DNA of 64,000 nt from JACCZR01 sp963830065 (GTDB taxonomy: Bacteria > Actinomycetota > Thermoleophilia > Solirubrobacterales > Thermoleophilaceae): the NCBI GenBank assembly GCA_963830065.1, contig CAWHLA010000012.1:62001-126000 (forward strand), in the 5' to 3' direction. Both the position numbers and the translations under genes were made by a program. The notes under the pieces are model-generated. The model saw nothing but the letters and a program-made list of their open reading frames with translations, was not told the origin of the DNA and ran no database searches. This document shows positions 1 to 8,660 of the stretch, piece by piece. Numbering within the stretch: position 1 is the first letter of the stretch; each line of letters begins with the position of its first letter.

Positions 1-590
1 ACGTCTCGATGTACGACGTGCTGGTCCACCACACCTCGCTGCGCGAGGTCATCCGCCGGCGCGAGGTCGATGTGGCCTGCGCCTCGATCGACCTGGCCGG
101 GGCCGAGATCGCCATGTCGACCCAGATCGGTCGCGAGCGCTCGCTGCAGAAGGCGCTGGCCGCCGTGGCGGAGGACTACGACTACGTCTTCATCGACACT
201 CCGCCGAGCCTCGGACTGCTCACGATCAACGCCCTGACGGCGGCCACGAAGGTAATCGTCCCCGTCCAATGCGAGTATCTGTCGATGAGGGGGCTCGTAC
301 AGCTCCAGAACACGCTGTCGATGATCCGCGAGAACCTGAACCCGGATGTCGAAATCGAAGGCATCCTTCCCACTTTGGTGGACAACCGGACCGTGCACGC
401 AAAGGAAGCCATCGAGATCCTCGAGGAGAACTTCGGGGACCGGGTGTTCGCATCTCGCATCAACAAGACCGTGCGCTTCGCCGAGGCGCCCGTGAAGGGC
501 ATGTCCGTCCTGAAATACGACCCGGACGGCAAGGCCGCATACGCCTACCGCCAGCTGGCAAAGGAGGTCCTCGCCAATGGACAACGCTAA
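1..590 (+). CDS. parA: ParA/Soj-family chromosome partitioning ATPase, 5' truncated by window edge
   Basis: C-terminal part of a ParA/Soj (MinD superfamily) ATPase. The frame stays open to base 1, so the N-terminal Walker A lies outside the window. Visible family marks are the Walker B-like strand YDYVFIDTPPSLG, the stretch VPVQCEYLSMRGLVQL and the C-terminal NKTVRFAEAP. Family members dimerise on ATP and bind DNA non-specifically to move ParB-bound origins. The neighbour is unusual: instead of parB, an ftsZ follows and starts 14 nt before the parA stop. The Shine-Dalgarno of ftsZ (AAGGAGGT at 561-568) lies inside the last parA codons, so translation of the two is probably coupled. A MinD-like role in division-site placement is possible, but the sequence reads as ParA/Soj. 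Confidence 0.9.
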   Translation, partial: VSMYDVLVHHTSLREVIRRREVDVACASIDLAGAEIAMSTQIGRERSLQKALAAVAEDYDYVFIDTPPSLGLLTINALTAATKVIVPVQCEYLSMRGLVQLQNTLSMIRENLNPDVEIEGILPTLVDNRTVHAKEAIEILEENFGDRVFASRINKTVRFAEAPVKGMSVLKYDPDGKAAYAYRQLAKEVLANGQR

Positions 591-2070
591 GCGGGCGAGC
601 ATGCGAGAGGGCCCGCTGGCCCAGCTGTTCCGCAAGACCGACGAGGAGGAGGGCACCCCCAAGGAGCAGGAGTCCAAGGGCAAGGAGCGCCGGCGGACCG
701 AGCCGCCGCGCCAGGAGGCCGAGCGCCGCGAGCCCCAGCGCCGCGAGCCGTCGCGCCAGCGGCCGGCACCCGAGCCGCAGACCCCGGCCGCCGGCCGCTA
801 CGAGACCACGCCCACGCCCGAGGAGCGCCTGCGCACGGTCTTCTCGAGCGACATCCCCGAGAACATCCTGGAGCGCGAGCCCGCGCGGCCCGTCGTTCCC
901 GATCCCGACCCGACGGTGCCCGCCTGGTCGGTCGCCCAGAGCCAGACGCGCGAGCCCGTCCTGCGCGTGATCGGCGTCGGCGGGGCCGGCGTCAACGCCG
1001 TCGACCGCATGATCGAGGCCCAGATCGAGGGCGTCGAGTTCATCGCCGTCAACACCGACCTCCAGTCGCTGGAGGGATCGGCCGCGCCCACCAAGCTGCA
1101 CATCGGGAGCGACGTCACCCGCGGCCTTGGCTCGGGCTCGGACCCCGAGATCGGCAAGCAGGCCGCGCTCGAGGAGTACGACGACATCAAGGCGCTGCTC
1201 AAGGGCGCCGACATGGTCTTCATCGCCACCGGCGCCGGTGGCGGCACCGGCACGGGCGCCGCCCCGATCGTCGCCCGCATCTCTCGCGAGGTGAAGGCGC
1301 TGACCGTGGGCATCTGCACCAAGCCGTTCTCCTTCGAGGGGGCCCGTCGCGGCGCCCAGGCCGACGAGGGCATCGAGGAGTTCGCCGCCGAGGTGGACAC
1401 GCTCATCGTGATCCCGAACTCCCGCCTGCTGTCGGTGCTCGACAAGAAGACCTCGATGGTCGAGGCCTTCCGCGTCGCCGACGACGTGCTGCGCCAGGGC
1501 GTGCAGGGCATCAGCGACCTGATCACCCTGCCCGGCCTGATCAACCTCGACTTCGCCGACGTGCGGACGATCATGTCCCAGGCCGGCCAGGCCCTGCTGG
1601 GCATCGGCATGGGCACCGGCGACTCGCGGGCGATCGACGCGGTGGAGCACGCCATCGAGTCGCCGCTGCTGGAGACCTCGCTGGACGGCGCCCAGTCGAT
1701 CCTGCTCTCGATCACCGGCGGGCGCGACCTGTCGCTGTTCGAGGTCAACGACGCCGCCAAGGCGGTCGCCGACGTGGCCCACCCCGACGCCAACATCATC
1801 TTCGGCGCGATGGTCGACGAGAAGATGGGCGACGAGGTGTGGATCACCGTGGTCGCCACCGGCTACGGCGAGCAGCCCACGCGCCGCGAGGCGGCCCGGC
1901 CGGAGCGCGCCGAGCGCGGTGAGCGCCGCGAGCGTTCCGATCGGTTCGACCGCACGGACCGCCGCGAGCGCATCCCGGCCGACCACGAGCCGCGCGTCCG
2001 CCGTGCCGCGCGCACGAACTCGGGCGCGCTGGGCGACGTGGACGTGCCCGAGTTCCTGCCCAGGGGCTAG
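577..2070 (+). CDS. ftsZ: Cell division GTPase FtsZ with ~125-residue N-terminal extension
   Basis: 497 aa. The tubulin-like core begins near residue 128 (LRVIGVGGAGVNAV), with the GTP-binding signature GGGTGTG at about 221-227 and the T7 catalytic loop NLDFADVRTIM. The C-terminal tail DVDVPEFLPRG matches the actinobacterial FtsZ conserved tail that binds SepF/FtsA-type anchors. Typical FtsZ is 380-400 aa. The extra N-terminus is charged and Pro/Arg/Glu rich, with two ordered-looking motifs: GPLAQLFRKT (residues 12-21) and ERLRTVFSSDIPENILERE (83-101). ATG 577 is chosen because AAGGAGGT sits 8 nt upstream, inside parA. The protein forms the cytokinetic ring at the membrane. The extension could bind ParA or a membrane partner (inference). 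Whether another ftsZ exists elsewhere cannot be seen here. Confidence 0.95.
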   Translation: MDNAKRASMREGPLAQLFRKTDEEEGTPKEQESKGKERRRTEPPRQEAERREPQRREPSRQRPAPEPQTPAAGRYETTPTPEERLRTVFSSDIPENILEREPARPVVPDPDPTVPAWSVAQSQTREPVLRVIGVGGAGVNAVDRMIEAQIEGVEFIAVNTDLQSLEGSAAPTKLHIGSDVTRGLGSGSDPEIGKQAALEEYDDIKALLKGADMVFIATGAGGGTGTGAAPIVARISREVKALTVGICTKPFSFEGARRGAQADEGIEEFAAEVDTLIVIPNSRLLSVLDKKTSMVEAFRVADDVLRQGVQGISDLITLPGLINLDFADVRTIMSQAGQALLGIGMGTGDSRAIDAVEHAIESPLLETSLDGAQSILLSITGGRDLSLFEVNDAAKAVADVAHPDANIIFGAMVDEKMGDEVWITVVATGYGEQPTRREAARPERAERGERRERSDRFDRTDRRERIPADHEPRVRRAARTNSGALGDVDVPEFLPRG

Positions 2071-2083
2071 CGTCAAGCCCCTC

Positions 2084-3598
2084 TTGCGGGGCGTAGTAGC
2101 AGCTGGTCATCCACGCACCGCCCAGGCGGGGGCCGACGTCCTGCGCGAAGGCGGCAACGCCGTCGACGCCGCGGTCGCCTCTGTGCTCATGTCGTTCGTG
2201 GCCGAGCCGCCGCTCACCGGCCCCGGCGCGGGCGGCTTCATGCTCGTTCACACCGCCGAGGGCGAGAGCTCCCTGCTCGACTTCTTCGTCGCGGCGCCGG
2301 GACTGGGCCAGGAGAGCACGAGGCCCAAGACGCTGGTCCCGATTGACGTGAAGTTCGCCGAGGGCGCCGTGCAGCGCTTCAATGTCGGCCCGGCGTCCTG
2401 CGGCGCCTACGGCACCACCGCCGGGATGGCCGAGGCGCTGCGGCGCTTCGGCACGCTGGAGCTGAGCGACCTGTGCGGAGCGCCCGCGCAGGCGGCGCGC
2501 GAGGGCATCGAGGTGGTGCCGATGCAGGCCTTCCTGTTCACGGTGCTGGAGCCGATCTTCCGCTCGAGCCCCGAGGCCACGGCGCTGCTGACGGTCAACG
2601 GCGAGCTGGCGAAGGCGGGCGACACCGTGCGCTTCCCCGAACTGGGCGACCTGCTCGAGCGCCTGGGGCGAGACGGGCCCTCGTTCCTCTACGACGGCGA
2701 CGTGGGCCGCGCCGTCTCGCAATGGGTGCTGGAGCGCGGTGGCCGGCTGAGCGAGGAGGACCTGGCGAGCTACGAGGTGGTTGAGCGCGAGCCGGCGTGC
2801 GTGGGATACGCGGGCCGTGAGGTGCTCACCAACCCTCCGCCCTCCAGCGGCGGCATCCTGATCGCCGACGCCCTCGGGATCCTCGAGCGGGTGGGCGGCT
2901 CATCCGACTCGGCCTCCGTCGCCGAGGTGATCGCGAGCACCAACCGGGCCCGCGACGAGGCCTTCCTGGCGGGGCTGTCGTCGGAGGGCTTCCTCGAGCG
3001 CTTCCTCGCCGCCGACGCGCTGGACAACGTGGCGGGCGAGGTGCGCTCGCGCCTGGGCAACACCACGCACATCTCCGTTCTGGACGCCGAAGGCAACTGC
3101 GCCACGGTCACGTGCTCCAACGGCTCCTGCTCCGGCGTGGTGGTGCCGGGGACCGGCGTGCACCTGAACAACATGCTTGGCGAGGACGACCTCAACCCGT
3201 TCGGCTACCACCTGCACGCGGCGGGCGCGCGGGTGCCGAGCATGATGGCCCCGACCGTGGTACTGCGCGACGGCGACCCGGAGGTGGCGCTGGGCTCCGC
3301 CGGCTCCAACCGCATCCGCTCAGCGATCCTGCAGACGATTCTGGGCGTGGTGGACGCGGGCCTGTCGGCCCAGGAGGCGGTGGACCGCGCGCGGCTCCAC
3401 GTGGAGGGCGACGTCGTCGAGGCCGAGCCGGGCATCGATCCCGCGGCCCTCGACCGCCTGCAGGAGCGCGGCTATGACGTGCGGCGATGGAACGAGACCA
3501 ACCTGTTCTTCGGCGGCGTACAGGCGGTAGCCCGCACCGACGGCGAGCTGAGCGGCGGCGGCGACCACCGCCGCGGCGGGACGGTCGCTACAGCTTGA
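2084..3598 (+). CDS. Gamma-glutamyltransferase family protein (Ntn hydrolase)
   Basis: About 504 aa, gamma-glutamyltranspeptidase/cephalosporin acylase family. The N-terminal part has AAGHPRTAQAGADVLREGGN and the GPGAGGFMLV loop. The autoprocessing site lies in GNTTHISVLD, where a Thr becomes the catalytic nucleophile of the small subunit. Downstream SAGSNRIRSAILQ is also typical. The enzyme transfers or hydrolyses gamma-glutamyl groups (glutathione, gamma-glutamyl amino acids). No signal peptide is visible, so a cytoplasmic enzyme is implied, unlike the secreted E. coli GGT. The start is uncertain: TTG 2084 is the first plausible codon after the ftsZ stop, with no clear ribosome site, and the frame is open further upstream within ftsZ. 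It ends convergently, overlapping the next gene by 11 nt. Confidence 0.85.
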   Translation: MRGVVAAGHPRTAQAGADVLREGGNAVDAAVASVLMSFVAEPPLTGPGAGGFMLVHTAEGESSLLDFFVAAPGLGQESTRPKTLVPIDVKFAEGAVQRFNVGPASCGAYGTTAGMAEALRRFGTLELSDLCGAPAQAAREGIEVVPMQAFLFTVLEPIFRSSPEATALLTVNGELAKAGDTVRFPELGDLLERLGRDGPSFLYDGDVGRAVSQWVLERGGRLSEEDLASYEVVEREPACVGYAGREVLTNPPPSSGGILIADALGILERVGGSSDSASVAEVIASTNRARDEAFLAGLSSEGFLERFLAADALDNVAGEVRSRLGNTTHISVLDAEGNCATVTCSNGSCSGVVVPGTGVHLNNMLGEDDLNPFGYHLHAAGARVPSMMAPTVVLRDGDPEVALGSAGSNRIRSAILQTILGVVDAGLSAQEAVDRARLHVEGDVVEAEPGIDPAALDRLQERGYDVRRWNETNLFFGGVQAVARTDGELSGGGDHRRGGTVATA

Positions 3599-4193
3599 CC
3601 TTGCCGTTCGAGCGCGCCTGCTCGGCGGCCGTCTCGGCGTGGTCGATCCGCCTGAGCGCCTTGTCGAACAGCTCGCGCAAGCGGATCAGGCGCTCGGACT
3701 CCGAGCGCAGCTCCAGCAGCTCCTGCTTGCTCTCCATCTCGAAGTCCAGCGTGGCGGCCATGCCGTAGGCGTCGAGCTCGGCCAGGTCGGGCTCGCTCGG
3801 GCGCGAGTCGGTCACGCGCTCGACCAGGTCGGCGTATCGCGAGCGGGTCTCGGTGCCCTCGCCGCCCTGGTCGGGATCGTCTTCGAGGTACTCGACGTCC
3901 CCGGCGGGGTAGGCCAGGTCGTCGATCCGGCGCACCAGCCGGAAGGCCTGGGTGCCCTGGACGAGGATGTTCATCCGGCCGTCCTCGGCGCGCTCGAGCA
4001 GCTGCGTCACGTTGGCCGCGCAGCCGACGTCTCGCAGCCCGCCGGCGGCCATCCAGACGATTCCGAACGGCTCCGAGTCGTCGAGGCACTCGTTGATCAT
4101 CTGCTTGTAGCGCTCCTCGAAGATGTGGAGCGGGACCACCTCGGCGGGCAGCAGGGCAAGGCCCAGGGGAAACAAGCGAAAGCGCTCGATCAA
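3588..4193 (-). CDS. Lon substrate-binding (LON) domain protein
   Basis: 201 aa; a stand-alone N-terminal Lon-protease domain without ATPase or protease. LFPLGLALLPAEVVPLHIFEERYKQM is the classic LON opening, shown here only as its landmarks LFPL and HIFE..Y. The C-terminal third is charged and probably a coiled coil (ESKQELLELRSESERLI). Such proteins occur widely in actinobacteria; their role is unproven. The start is TTG 4193. A TACGGT hexamer lies 7 nt upstream of it on the minus strand, fitting a leaderless transcript. It is divergent from the photolyase with only 21 bp between the starts. Confidence 0.8.
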   Translation of the reverse strand: MIERFRLFPLGLALLPAEVVPLHIFEERYKQMINECLDDSEPFGIVWMAAGGLRDVGCAANVTQLLERAEDGRMNILVQGTQAFRLVRRIDDLAYPAGDVEYLEDDPDQGGEGTETRSRYADLVERVTDSRPSEPDLAELDAYGMAATLDFEMESKQELLELRSESERLIRLRELFDKALRRIDHAETAAEQARSNGKVKL

Positions 4194-4214
4194 CGTTTCA
4201 ACCGTAACCGCTGT

Positions 4215-5513
4215 ATGACCGCCATTGTTTGGTTCAGGCGCGATCTGCGTCTACACGACCACCCGGCCCTTCGAGCGGCGCTGGACGCCCACGACGAAGT
4301 GGTTCCGGTGTTCTGCCTCGACGATCGCCTGCTCCACGGCCGCCACGCCTCCGGCCCCCGCACCCAGTTCCTGCTCGAGTGCCTGGCCGAGCTGCCGCTG
4401 GAGATCCTGCGGGGCAGGCCCGAGGAGGAGATCCCCAAGCTGGCCAAGCAGCGCGGCGCCGATGAGGTGCATTTCACGGGCGACGTCTCGCCGTTCGCCC
4501 GTCGGCGCAAGCTTCGCGGCGTTGCGCATCCGGGTCTGACCGTGGTCGACGATGTCGGGGAGATCAAGCCCTACAAGGTCTTCAGCGCTTTCTACCGCCA
4601 CTGGCTGCAGCTTCCTCGTCGAGAGGTGATCGGCAAGCCGCGGCTGTCGGGCGAGAGCCACGTGCCCGAGCTGGGCGACCTCGGGCTCGAGCAGGAGGTC
4701 TCCGACCCGCTCCCCGGCGGCGAAGCGGCGGCGCGCGAGCGCATGAACGACTGGGTCAAGGACGGCGTCGAGGACTACGCCGACAACCACGACCAGCTCG
4801 GCGCCGACAAGACGTCGAGGCTGTCGGCCTACCTGCACTTCGGCTGCATCTCGCCGCGGGAGCTGGAGAGCAAGCTGCCGGACGGCAAGGGCGCCGACGC
4901 CTTCCGCCGCCAGCTGGCGTGGCGCGACTTCTACCACCACGTCCTCTACCACTTCCCGGCCAACGCCAAGTCGGAGTTCCAGGACCGCTATCGCGGCTCG
5001 ATCAAGTGGAGCTACGCCAAGAAGGCATTCGAGAAGTGGACCCAGGGCCAGACCGGCTTTCCGCTGGTGGACGCCGGCATGCGCCAGCTGCTGCGCGAGG
5101 GCTTCATGCACAACCGGGCGCGACTGGTGGTGGGTTCGTTCCTGACCAAGGACCTCGGCATCGACTGGCGCTGGGGCGAGCGCTGGTTCATGCGCCTGCT
5201 GATCGACGGCGACGAGGCCAACAACAACGGCAACTGGCAGTGGATCGCGAGCGTGGGGGTGGACCCCCAGCCGGCGTTCCGGCGCATCTACAACCCGGCG
5301 CGCCACATGGAGCGCTACGACGCCGACGGCGAGTACGTCCGCCGCTACGTGCCCGAGCTGCGCGAGGTCCCGGACAGGTACCTGGCCGAGCCGTGGGAGA
5401 TGCCCCCGGAGGTGCAGGAGGAGGCCGGGTGTGTGATCGGCACCGACTACCCCGAGCCGATGGTCGACCACAAGGCCGCGCGCCTGGAGGCCCTGGACCG
5501 ATATCGGGTCTAA
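4215..5513 (+). CDS. phrB: Deoxyribodipyrimidine photo-lyase (cryptochrome/photolyase family)
   Basis: 432 aa, full length for a class I CPD photolyase. It begins TAIVWFRRDLRLHDHPAL, the antenna-binding Rossmann domain. The C-terminal FAD domain has LSAYLHFGCISPREL, FRRQLAWRDFYHHVL, GFPLVDAGMRQL and NNNGNWQWIASVG, all diagnostic for FAD and pyrimidine-dimer binding. It repairs UV-induced cyclobutane dimers using blue light. ATG 4215 is chosen because the antenna domain starts directly there; the open frame upstream is a shadow of the Lon-domain gene. A light-responsive B12 protein is encoded about 40 kb downstream, but no regulatory link is visible in the DNA here. Confidence 0.93.
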   Translation: MTAIVWFRRDLRLHDHPALRAALDAHDEVVPVFCLDDRLLHGRHASGPRTQFLLECLAELPLEILRGRPEEEIPKLAKQRGADEVHFTGDVSPFARRRKLRGVAHPGLTVVDDVGEIKPYKVFSAFYRHWLQLPRREVIGKPRLSGESHVPELGDLGLEQEVSDPLPGGEAAARERMNDWVKDGVEDYADNHDQLGADKTSRLSAYLHFGCISPRELESKLPDGKGADAFRRQLAWRDFYHHVLYHFPANAKSEFQDRYRGSIKWSYAKKAFEKWTQGQTGFPLVDAGMRQLLREGFMHNRARLVVGSFLTKDLGIDWRWGERWFMRLLIDGDEANNNGNWQWIASVGVDPQPAFRRIYNPARHMERYDADGEYVRRYVPELREVPDRYLAEPWEMPPEVQEEAGCVIGTDYPEPMVDHKAARLEALDRYRV

Positions 5514-5546
5514 AGCTCGGCGCGGTGCGAGCCGATGGAGGTAGCA

Positions 5547-5654
5547 ATGGAAGCTTCAAATGGCGGCCAGCAGGCAGGGATCGAGGCCGCCCACCTGGGC
5601 GACCAGCAGGTGGCCGAGCTCGGCCGCCGCATCGCCGAAGCCCGCCGCGCCTAG
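5547..5654 (+). CDS. Small hypothetical protein, 35 aa
   Basis: The 35-codon ORF encodes MEASNGGQQAGIEAAHLG followed by DQQVAELGRRIAEARRA. The second half can form an amphipathic helix. A strong Shine-Dalgarno (GGAGGT, 5537-5542) lies 4 nt before the ATG, unusual in a window where many starts lack one. It sits in the 150-nt gap between the photolyase and a methyltransferase. No family is recognised. It could be a real small protein or a leader that couples translation into the following GTG-started gene, 13 nt further on. Confidence 0.5.
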   Translation: MEASNGGQQAGIEAAHLGDQQVAELGRRIAEARRA

Positions 5655-5667
5655 TACAGCTTCCGGG

Positions 5668-6513
5668 GTGATCTTCCCCGGCGCGGCGCACGACGCCGCC
5701 ACCGTTCCCGCGCACTACGACCTGCTCGACCGCTTCTACCGCGAGATCTGGGGCGAGCACGTTCACCACGGCCTGTGGGAGCGCGGCGACGAGGAGCCGG
5801 CGGCGGCGGCCCGCGGCCTGGCCCTGCGTGTGCTCGCAGAGCTGGGAGACGCCCGGACCGTATGCGACGTGGGCTGCGGATACGGGGGGACCTCCCGGCT
5901 GCTCGCGCAGCGCCTCGGCGCGGAGGTGACCGGCGTGACCGTGTCCAGTCGCCAGGCCGAGTGGGCCCGCGCTCAACCATGCGACGGTCCCCCGCCGCGC
6001 TTCATCCAGGCCGACTGGCTGGAGGCGGGCCTGCCGGACGAGTCCTTCGACGGGGTCGTGGCGATCGAGAGCCTTTCCCACATGGCCGACAAGCAGCGCG
6101 CCATCGCCGAGTGCGCCCGGGCGCTGAGGCCGGGCGGGCGGCTGGTGGTGTGCGACTGGCTCAGCGCCGAACATCCGTCCCGGCGGGCGCGGAAGCTCCT
6201 GCTCGAGCCGATCTGCCGCGAGGGCCGTCTCCCCAGCATGGCGTCGGTGGGCGAGTACGTGGAGCTGATGAGAGCCGCCGGGCTCGAGGTGACGGGTGTC
6301 GAGGATCTCTCGTCGCGGGTGGGCCGGACGTGGGCGATCTGTCGCCGCCGGCTCGCGCTGCGCCTGGTGCGCGACGGCGAGGCGCGCCGGGTCTTGCTCG
6401 GCCGCGACAACCCCGACCGCCGCTTCGCGTTGTCGATGGTCCGGATCCCGCTCGCCTACCGGACGGGAGCGATGAAGCTGGCGCTCATCTCCGCGACAGC
6501 GGGCGCTCGCTAG
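5668..6513 (+). CDS. SAM-dependent methyltransferase, gamma-tocopherol methyltransferase-like
   Basis: 281 aa class I methyltransferase. The opening HYDLLDRFYREIWGEHVHHGLWE is the hallmark of the tocopherol C-methyltransferase/sarcosine-dimethylglycine methyltransferase group (landmarks HYD..., HHGLW). SAM motif I is VCDVGCGYGGTSRLL (about residue 68), followed by the acidic AIESLSHM and post-motif LRPGGRLVVCDW. The substrate is unknown; small polar or quinone-like acceptors are typical. GTG 5668 is chosen because the conserved N-terminus starts 10 residues later and the upstream reading is a shadow of the small ORF. It lies 13 nt after the small ORF and ends 10 nt before the next gene's GTG. 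Confidence 0.82.
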   Translation: MIFPGAAHDAATVPAHYDLLDRFYREIWGEHVHHGLWERGDEEPAAAARGLALRVLAELGDARTVCDVGCGYGGTSRLLAQRLGAEVTGVTVSSRQAEWARAQPCDGPPPRFIQADWLEAGLPDESFDGVVAIESLSHMADKQRAIAECARALRPGGRLVVCDWLSAEHPSRRARKLLLEPICREGRLPSMASVGEYVELMRAAGLEVTGVEDLSSRVGRTWAICRRRLALRLVRDGEARRVLLGRDNPDRRFALSMVRIPLAYRTGAMKLALISATAGAR

Positions 6514-6523
6514 CGTCCGGCCG

Positions 6524-7738
6524 GTGGCCCGAGCCGCCGCGCCGACCTCATCCTCGTCCGGCCCGGCCTATGTGGCCACGGTCTCCTTCGTCGCCTCGCG
6601 GGCGGTCCCGTTCGGCGGCTTCTTCGTGGCGTTGCCGGGGGGCATGGCCCTGGCCCGGGTGGCCCAGCTCCGCGGTCTGCGCCAGGGCTTCGGGGCCAGC
6701 CTCGCCACCCTGATCGAGACCGTCGCGCTGATGGGCCCCGCCCGCTTCGGCGTGCCCTTCACCCAGGCGCTGAGCGCGCCGGTGCTGGGCCGACTGGAGG
6801 CCCGCTCGGTTCCGGCGCTGTGGCAGATCGTGGTGTGTCTGGCCATCCGGCTGTTCCAGAACGGCCTCGGGGCCCTTTTCTTCATCTTCGTAATTGCCGG
6901 CGGGCTGGACGCCTACGCCGGAAGTGCGGAGAACGTGGCCGAGCTGGTGGGGCTGCAGGTGGGCGAGGCGGACACCCTGCTGCTCACGTTCGCGGGCCTG
7001 CTCGCCTGGAGCCTGTTCGCCTCGACCGTGCAGGTGACCGTGTACCGCCGCGGCCTGAGCCGCTGGAGGACCGACGACCGCCCGCACGCCGAGGAGCCCG
7101 AGGATCTCTCCGCCCACCGCGGGCGCTTCGATCCCCGCGCAGTGGCCCTGGCGGCCGCCATCGGCTTCGGACTCCTGTTGGCCTCGACCGAGTGGGCGCT
7201 GCTCGGCTCGGTGGCACTGGCGCTGGCGATCGCGTGGGCACTCTCCAAGCCCGACAACTCCACCGTGCCCACCGGCTTGGCCCTGGCGGCGATCCTCGCT
7301 CTGGGCGCGCTGACCTTCGCGCTGGTCGGCGGCCTGGGCATCGAGGTGGCGCTGCGCCGCGCGCTGCGCGCCGCGCTGCTGGTCTCGGTGGCGACCTGGC
7401 TGCGGGCCGCGGCCGGCGCGTCGGGGCTGCGCGAGGTCGGGCGCCGGGTGCTCGGGCGGCTGCGCTTCGTGCCGGGGGTGCCCGAGGCCGCCGACACGCT
7501 CGACCAGATCGGCTCGGAGGGCAGGCTGCTGGCGGCGGGGCGATCGCTGGCCAACCGGCTGTCCGACGTGCCGCGGCGCCCAAGACCGTTGCTCGACGCG
7601 GTGCTCACATGGGTCAACCGCGAGGCGGGGAGCTTCCGCCCCGCCCGCCCGGCGCACGTGGCCGGCATGCGGCTGCGGCTCGTCGACGCGGCGCTGGTGC
7701 TGCTCGCCGCGGCCCCCGCCGCGGCCCTGTTCGTCTAG
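6524..7738 (+). CDS. Polytopic membrane protein of unknown function
   Basis: 404 aa. At least seven hydrophobic segments are visible, for example ALWQIVVCLAIRLFQNGLGA, LLLTFAGLLAWSLF, ALAAAIGFGLLLAS and a C-terminal ALVLLAAAPAAALFV. A cytosolic-looking charged loop (RRGLSRWRTDDRPHAEEPE) lies mid-protein. No transporter or enzyme motif was recognised. GTG 6524 has a TAGCGT hexamer 7 nt upstream whose TAG is the stop of the preceding gene, so it may be expressed from its own leaderless promoter. Its 3' end overlaps the convergent methyltransferase by 4 nt. Confidence 0.7.
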   Translation: MARAAAPTSSSSGPAYVATVSFVASRAVPFGGFFVALPGGMALARVAQLRGLRQGFGASLATLIETVALMGPARFGVPFTQALSAPVLGRLEARSVPALWQIVVCLAIRLFQNGLGALFFIFVIAGGLDAYAGSAENVAELVGLQVGEADTLLLTFAGLLAWSLFASTVQVTVYRRGLSRWRTDDRPHAEEPEDLSAHRGRFDPRAVALAAAIGFGLLLASTEWALLGSVALALAIAWALSKPDNSTVPTGLALAAILALGALTFALVGGLGIEVALRRALRAALLVSVATWLRAAAGASGLREVGRRVLGRLRFVPGVPEAADTLDQIGSEGRLLAAGRSLANRLSDVPRRPRPLLDAVLTWVNREAGSFRPARPAHVAGMRLRLVDAALVLLAAAPAAALFV

Positions 7739-8634
7739 GCGCGGGCCGAGACCAGCAGGTTGTAGAACAGCGCCGGCGGCAACCGGCCCTCGAGCACGGC
7801 CCGGTCCAGGGCCTGCAGGGCCAGGTAGCCGCGGTAGGCGTACTGGCGCCACAGCCACGGCACCTCGGCGGGCTCGGCGCTTCCCTCCAGGGTGCGGTTG
7901 ACCCAGCCGAACAGGCTGGCCGCCAGCTCCTCGCCGGTCACGCGCACGTCCGAGAAGCCGGCGGCCCGCGACGCCTCGTTCAGCGCCGCCGGCGTGAACG
8001 CGTGCACGTCGACGACCTGCTCCAGCACGTCCTCCTCGGCCTCCTCGCTGGCCCGCTCGGCGCGCTGGCTCGCACGCATCACGGTGCGCCAGATCGGCGC
8101 CACCCTGTAGGCGGCGCGCTTGGGCCACGAGGACAGCCGGTCGCCGTACAGCGACGGCTCGCCGCAGAAGGCCAGCGAGCCGCCGGGGCGCAGCACCCGG
8201 TGGAACTCGCGCATGCAGGCGTGCAGGTCGGGCAGGTGGTGCAAGACGGCGTGGCCGAAGACCAGGTCGAAGGAGTCGTCGGGGAAGGGCAGGGTGCTCG
8301 CCTCGCAGGCGGCGCAGTCCACCGGGATGCCCAGCCGGTTCGCGGAGCGCTCCAGCTGGCCCAGCATGCCGGGCGAGATGTCCACCGCGGCCAGCTCGCC
8401 CACCACCCCGGCCCGGACCAGGTTCAGACCGAAGTAGCCGGTGCCGGCCCCGATCTCCAGGCCACGCGGGAAATGCTCGGGCCGGCGCCCCAGCGCCTTG
8501 CCCAGCTTGCCGCCGACCTGGGACTGCCCGAGCTCGCCGTAGGAGATGCCCCACTTGGCGTCGTAGTGCGCCGCGGCGAGGTCGTGATAGCGCACGTTCG
8601 CCTCGTGGATCTCCTCCTCTTGAACGGGTGTCAC
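7735..8634 (-). CDS. Class I SAM-dependent methyltransferase
   Basis: 299 aa. The SAM-binding motif is GLEIGAGTGYFGLNL (about residue 58), followed by VDISPGMLGQLE, FDLVFGHAVLHHLPD and VLRPGGSLAF, so the Methyltransf_11 fold is complete. The last ~100 residues are a longer helical tail. The substrate is not evident. The GTG start has TAGAGT 9 nt upstream on the minus strand (8644-8649), overlapping the -10 of the divergent methyltransferase at 8661. Confidence 0.82.
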   Translation of the reverse strand: MTPVQEEEIHEANVRYHDLAAAHYDAKWGISYGELGQSQVGGKLGKALGRRPEHFPRGLEIGAGTGYFGLNLVRAGVVGELAAVDISPGMLGQLERSANRLGIPVDCAACEASTLPFPDDSFDLVFGHAVLHHLPDLHACMREFHRVLRPGGSLAFCGEPSLYGDRLSSWPKRAAYRVAPIWRTVMRASQRAERASEEAEEDVLEQVVDVHAFTPAALNEASRAAGFSDVRVTGEELAASLFGWVNRTLEGSAEPAEVPWLWRQYAYRGYLALQALDRAVLEGRLPPALFYNLLVSARA

Positions 8635-8660
8635 AGCCGGGGGACTCTAGCCTCAGCCCG

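Noticed and set aside
460..2076. 538-codon minus-strand ORF opposite ftsZ
   Set aside because: Ala/Arg/Gly/Leu-rich shadow caused by high GC; ftsZ on the plus strand is unmistakable.
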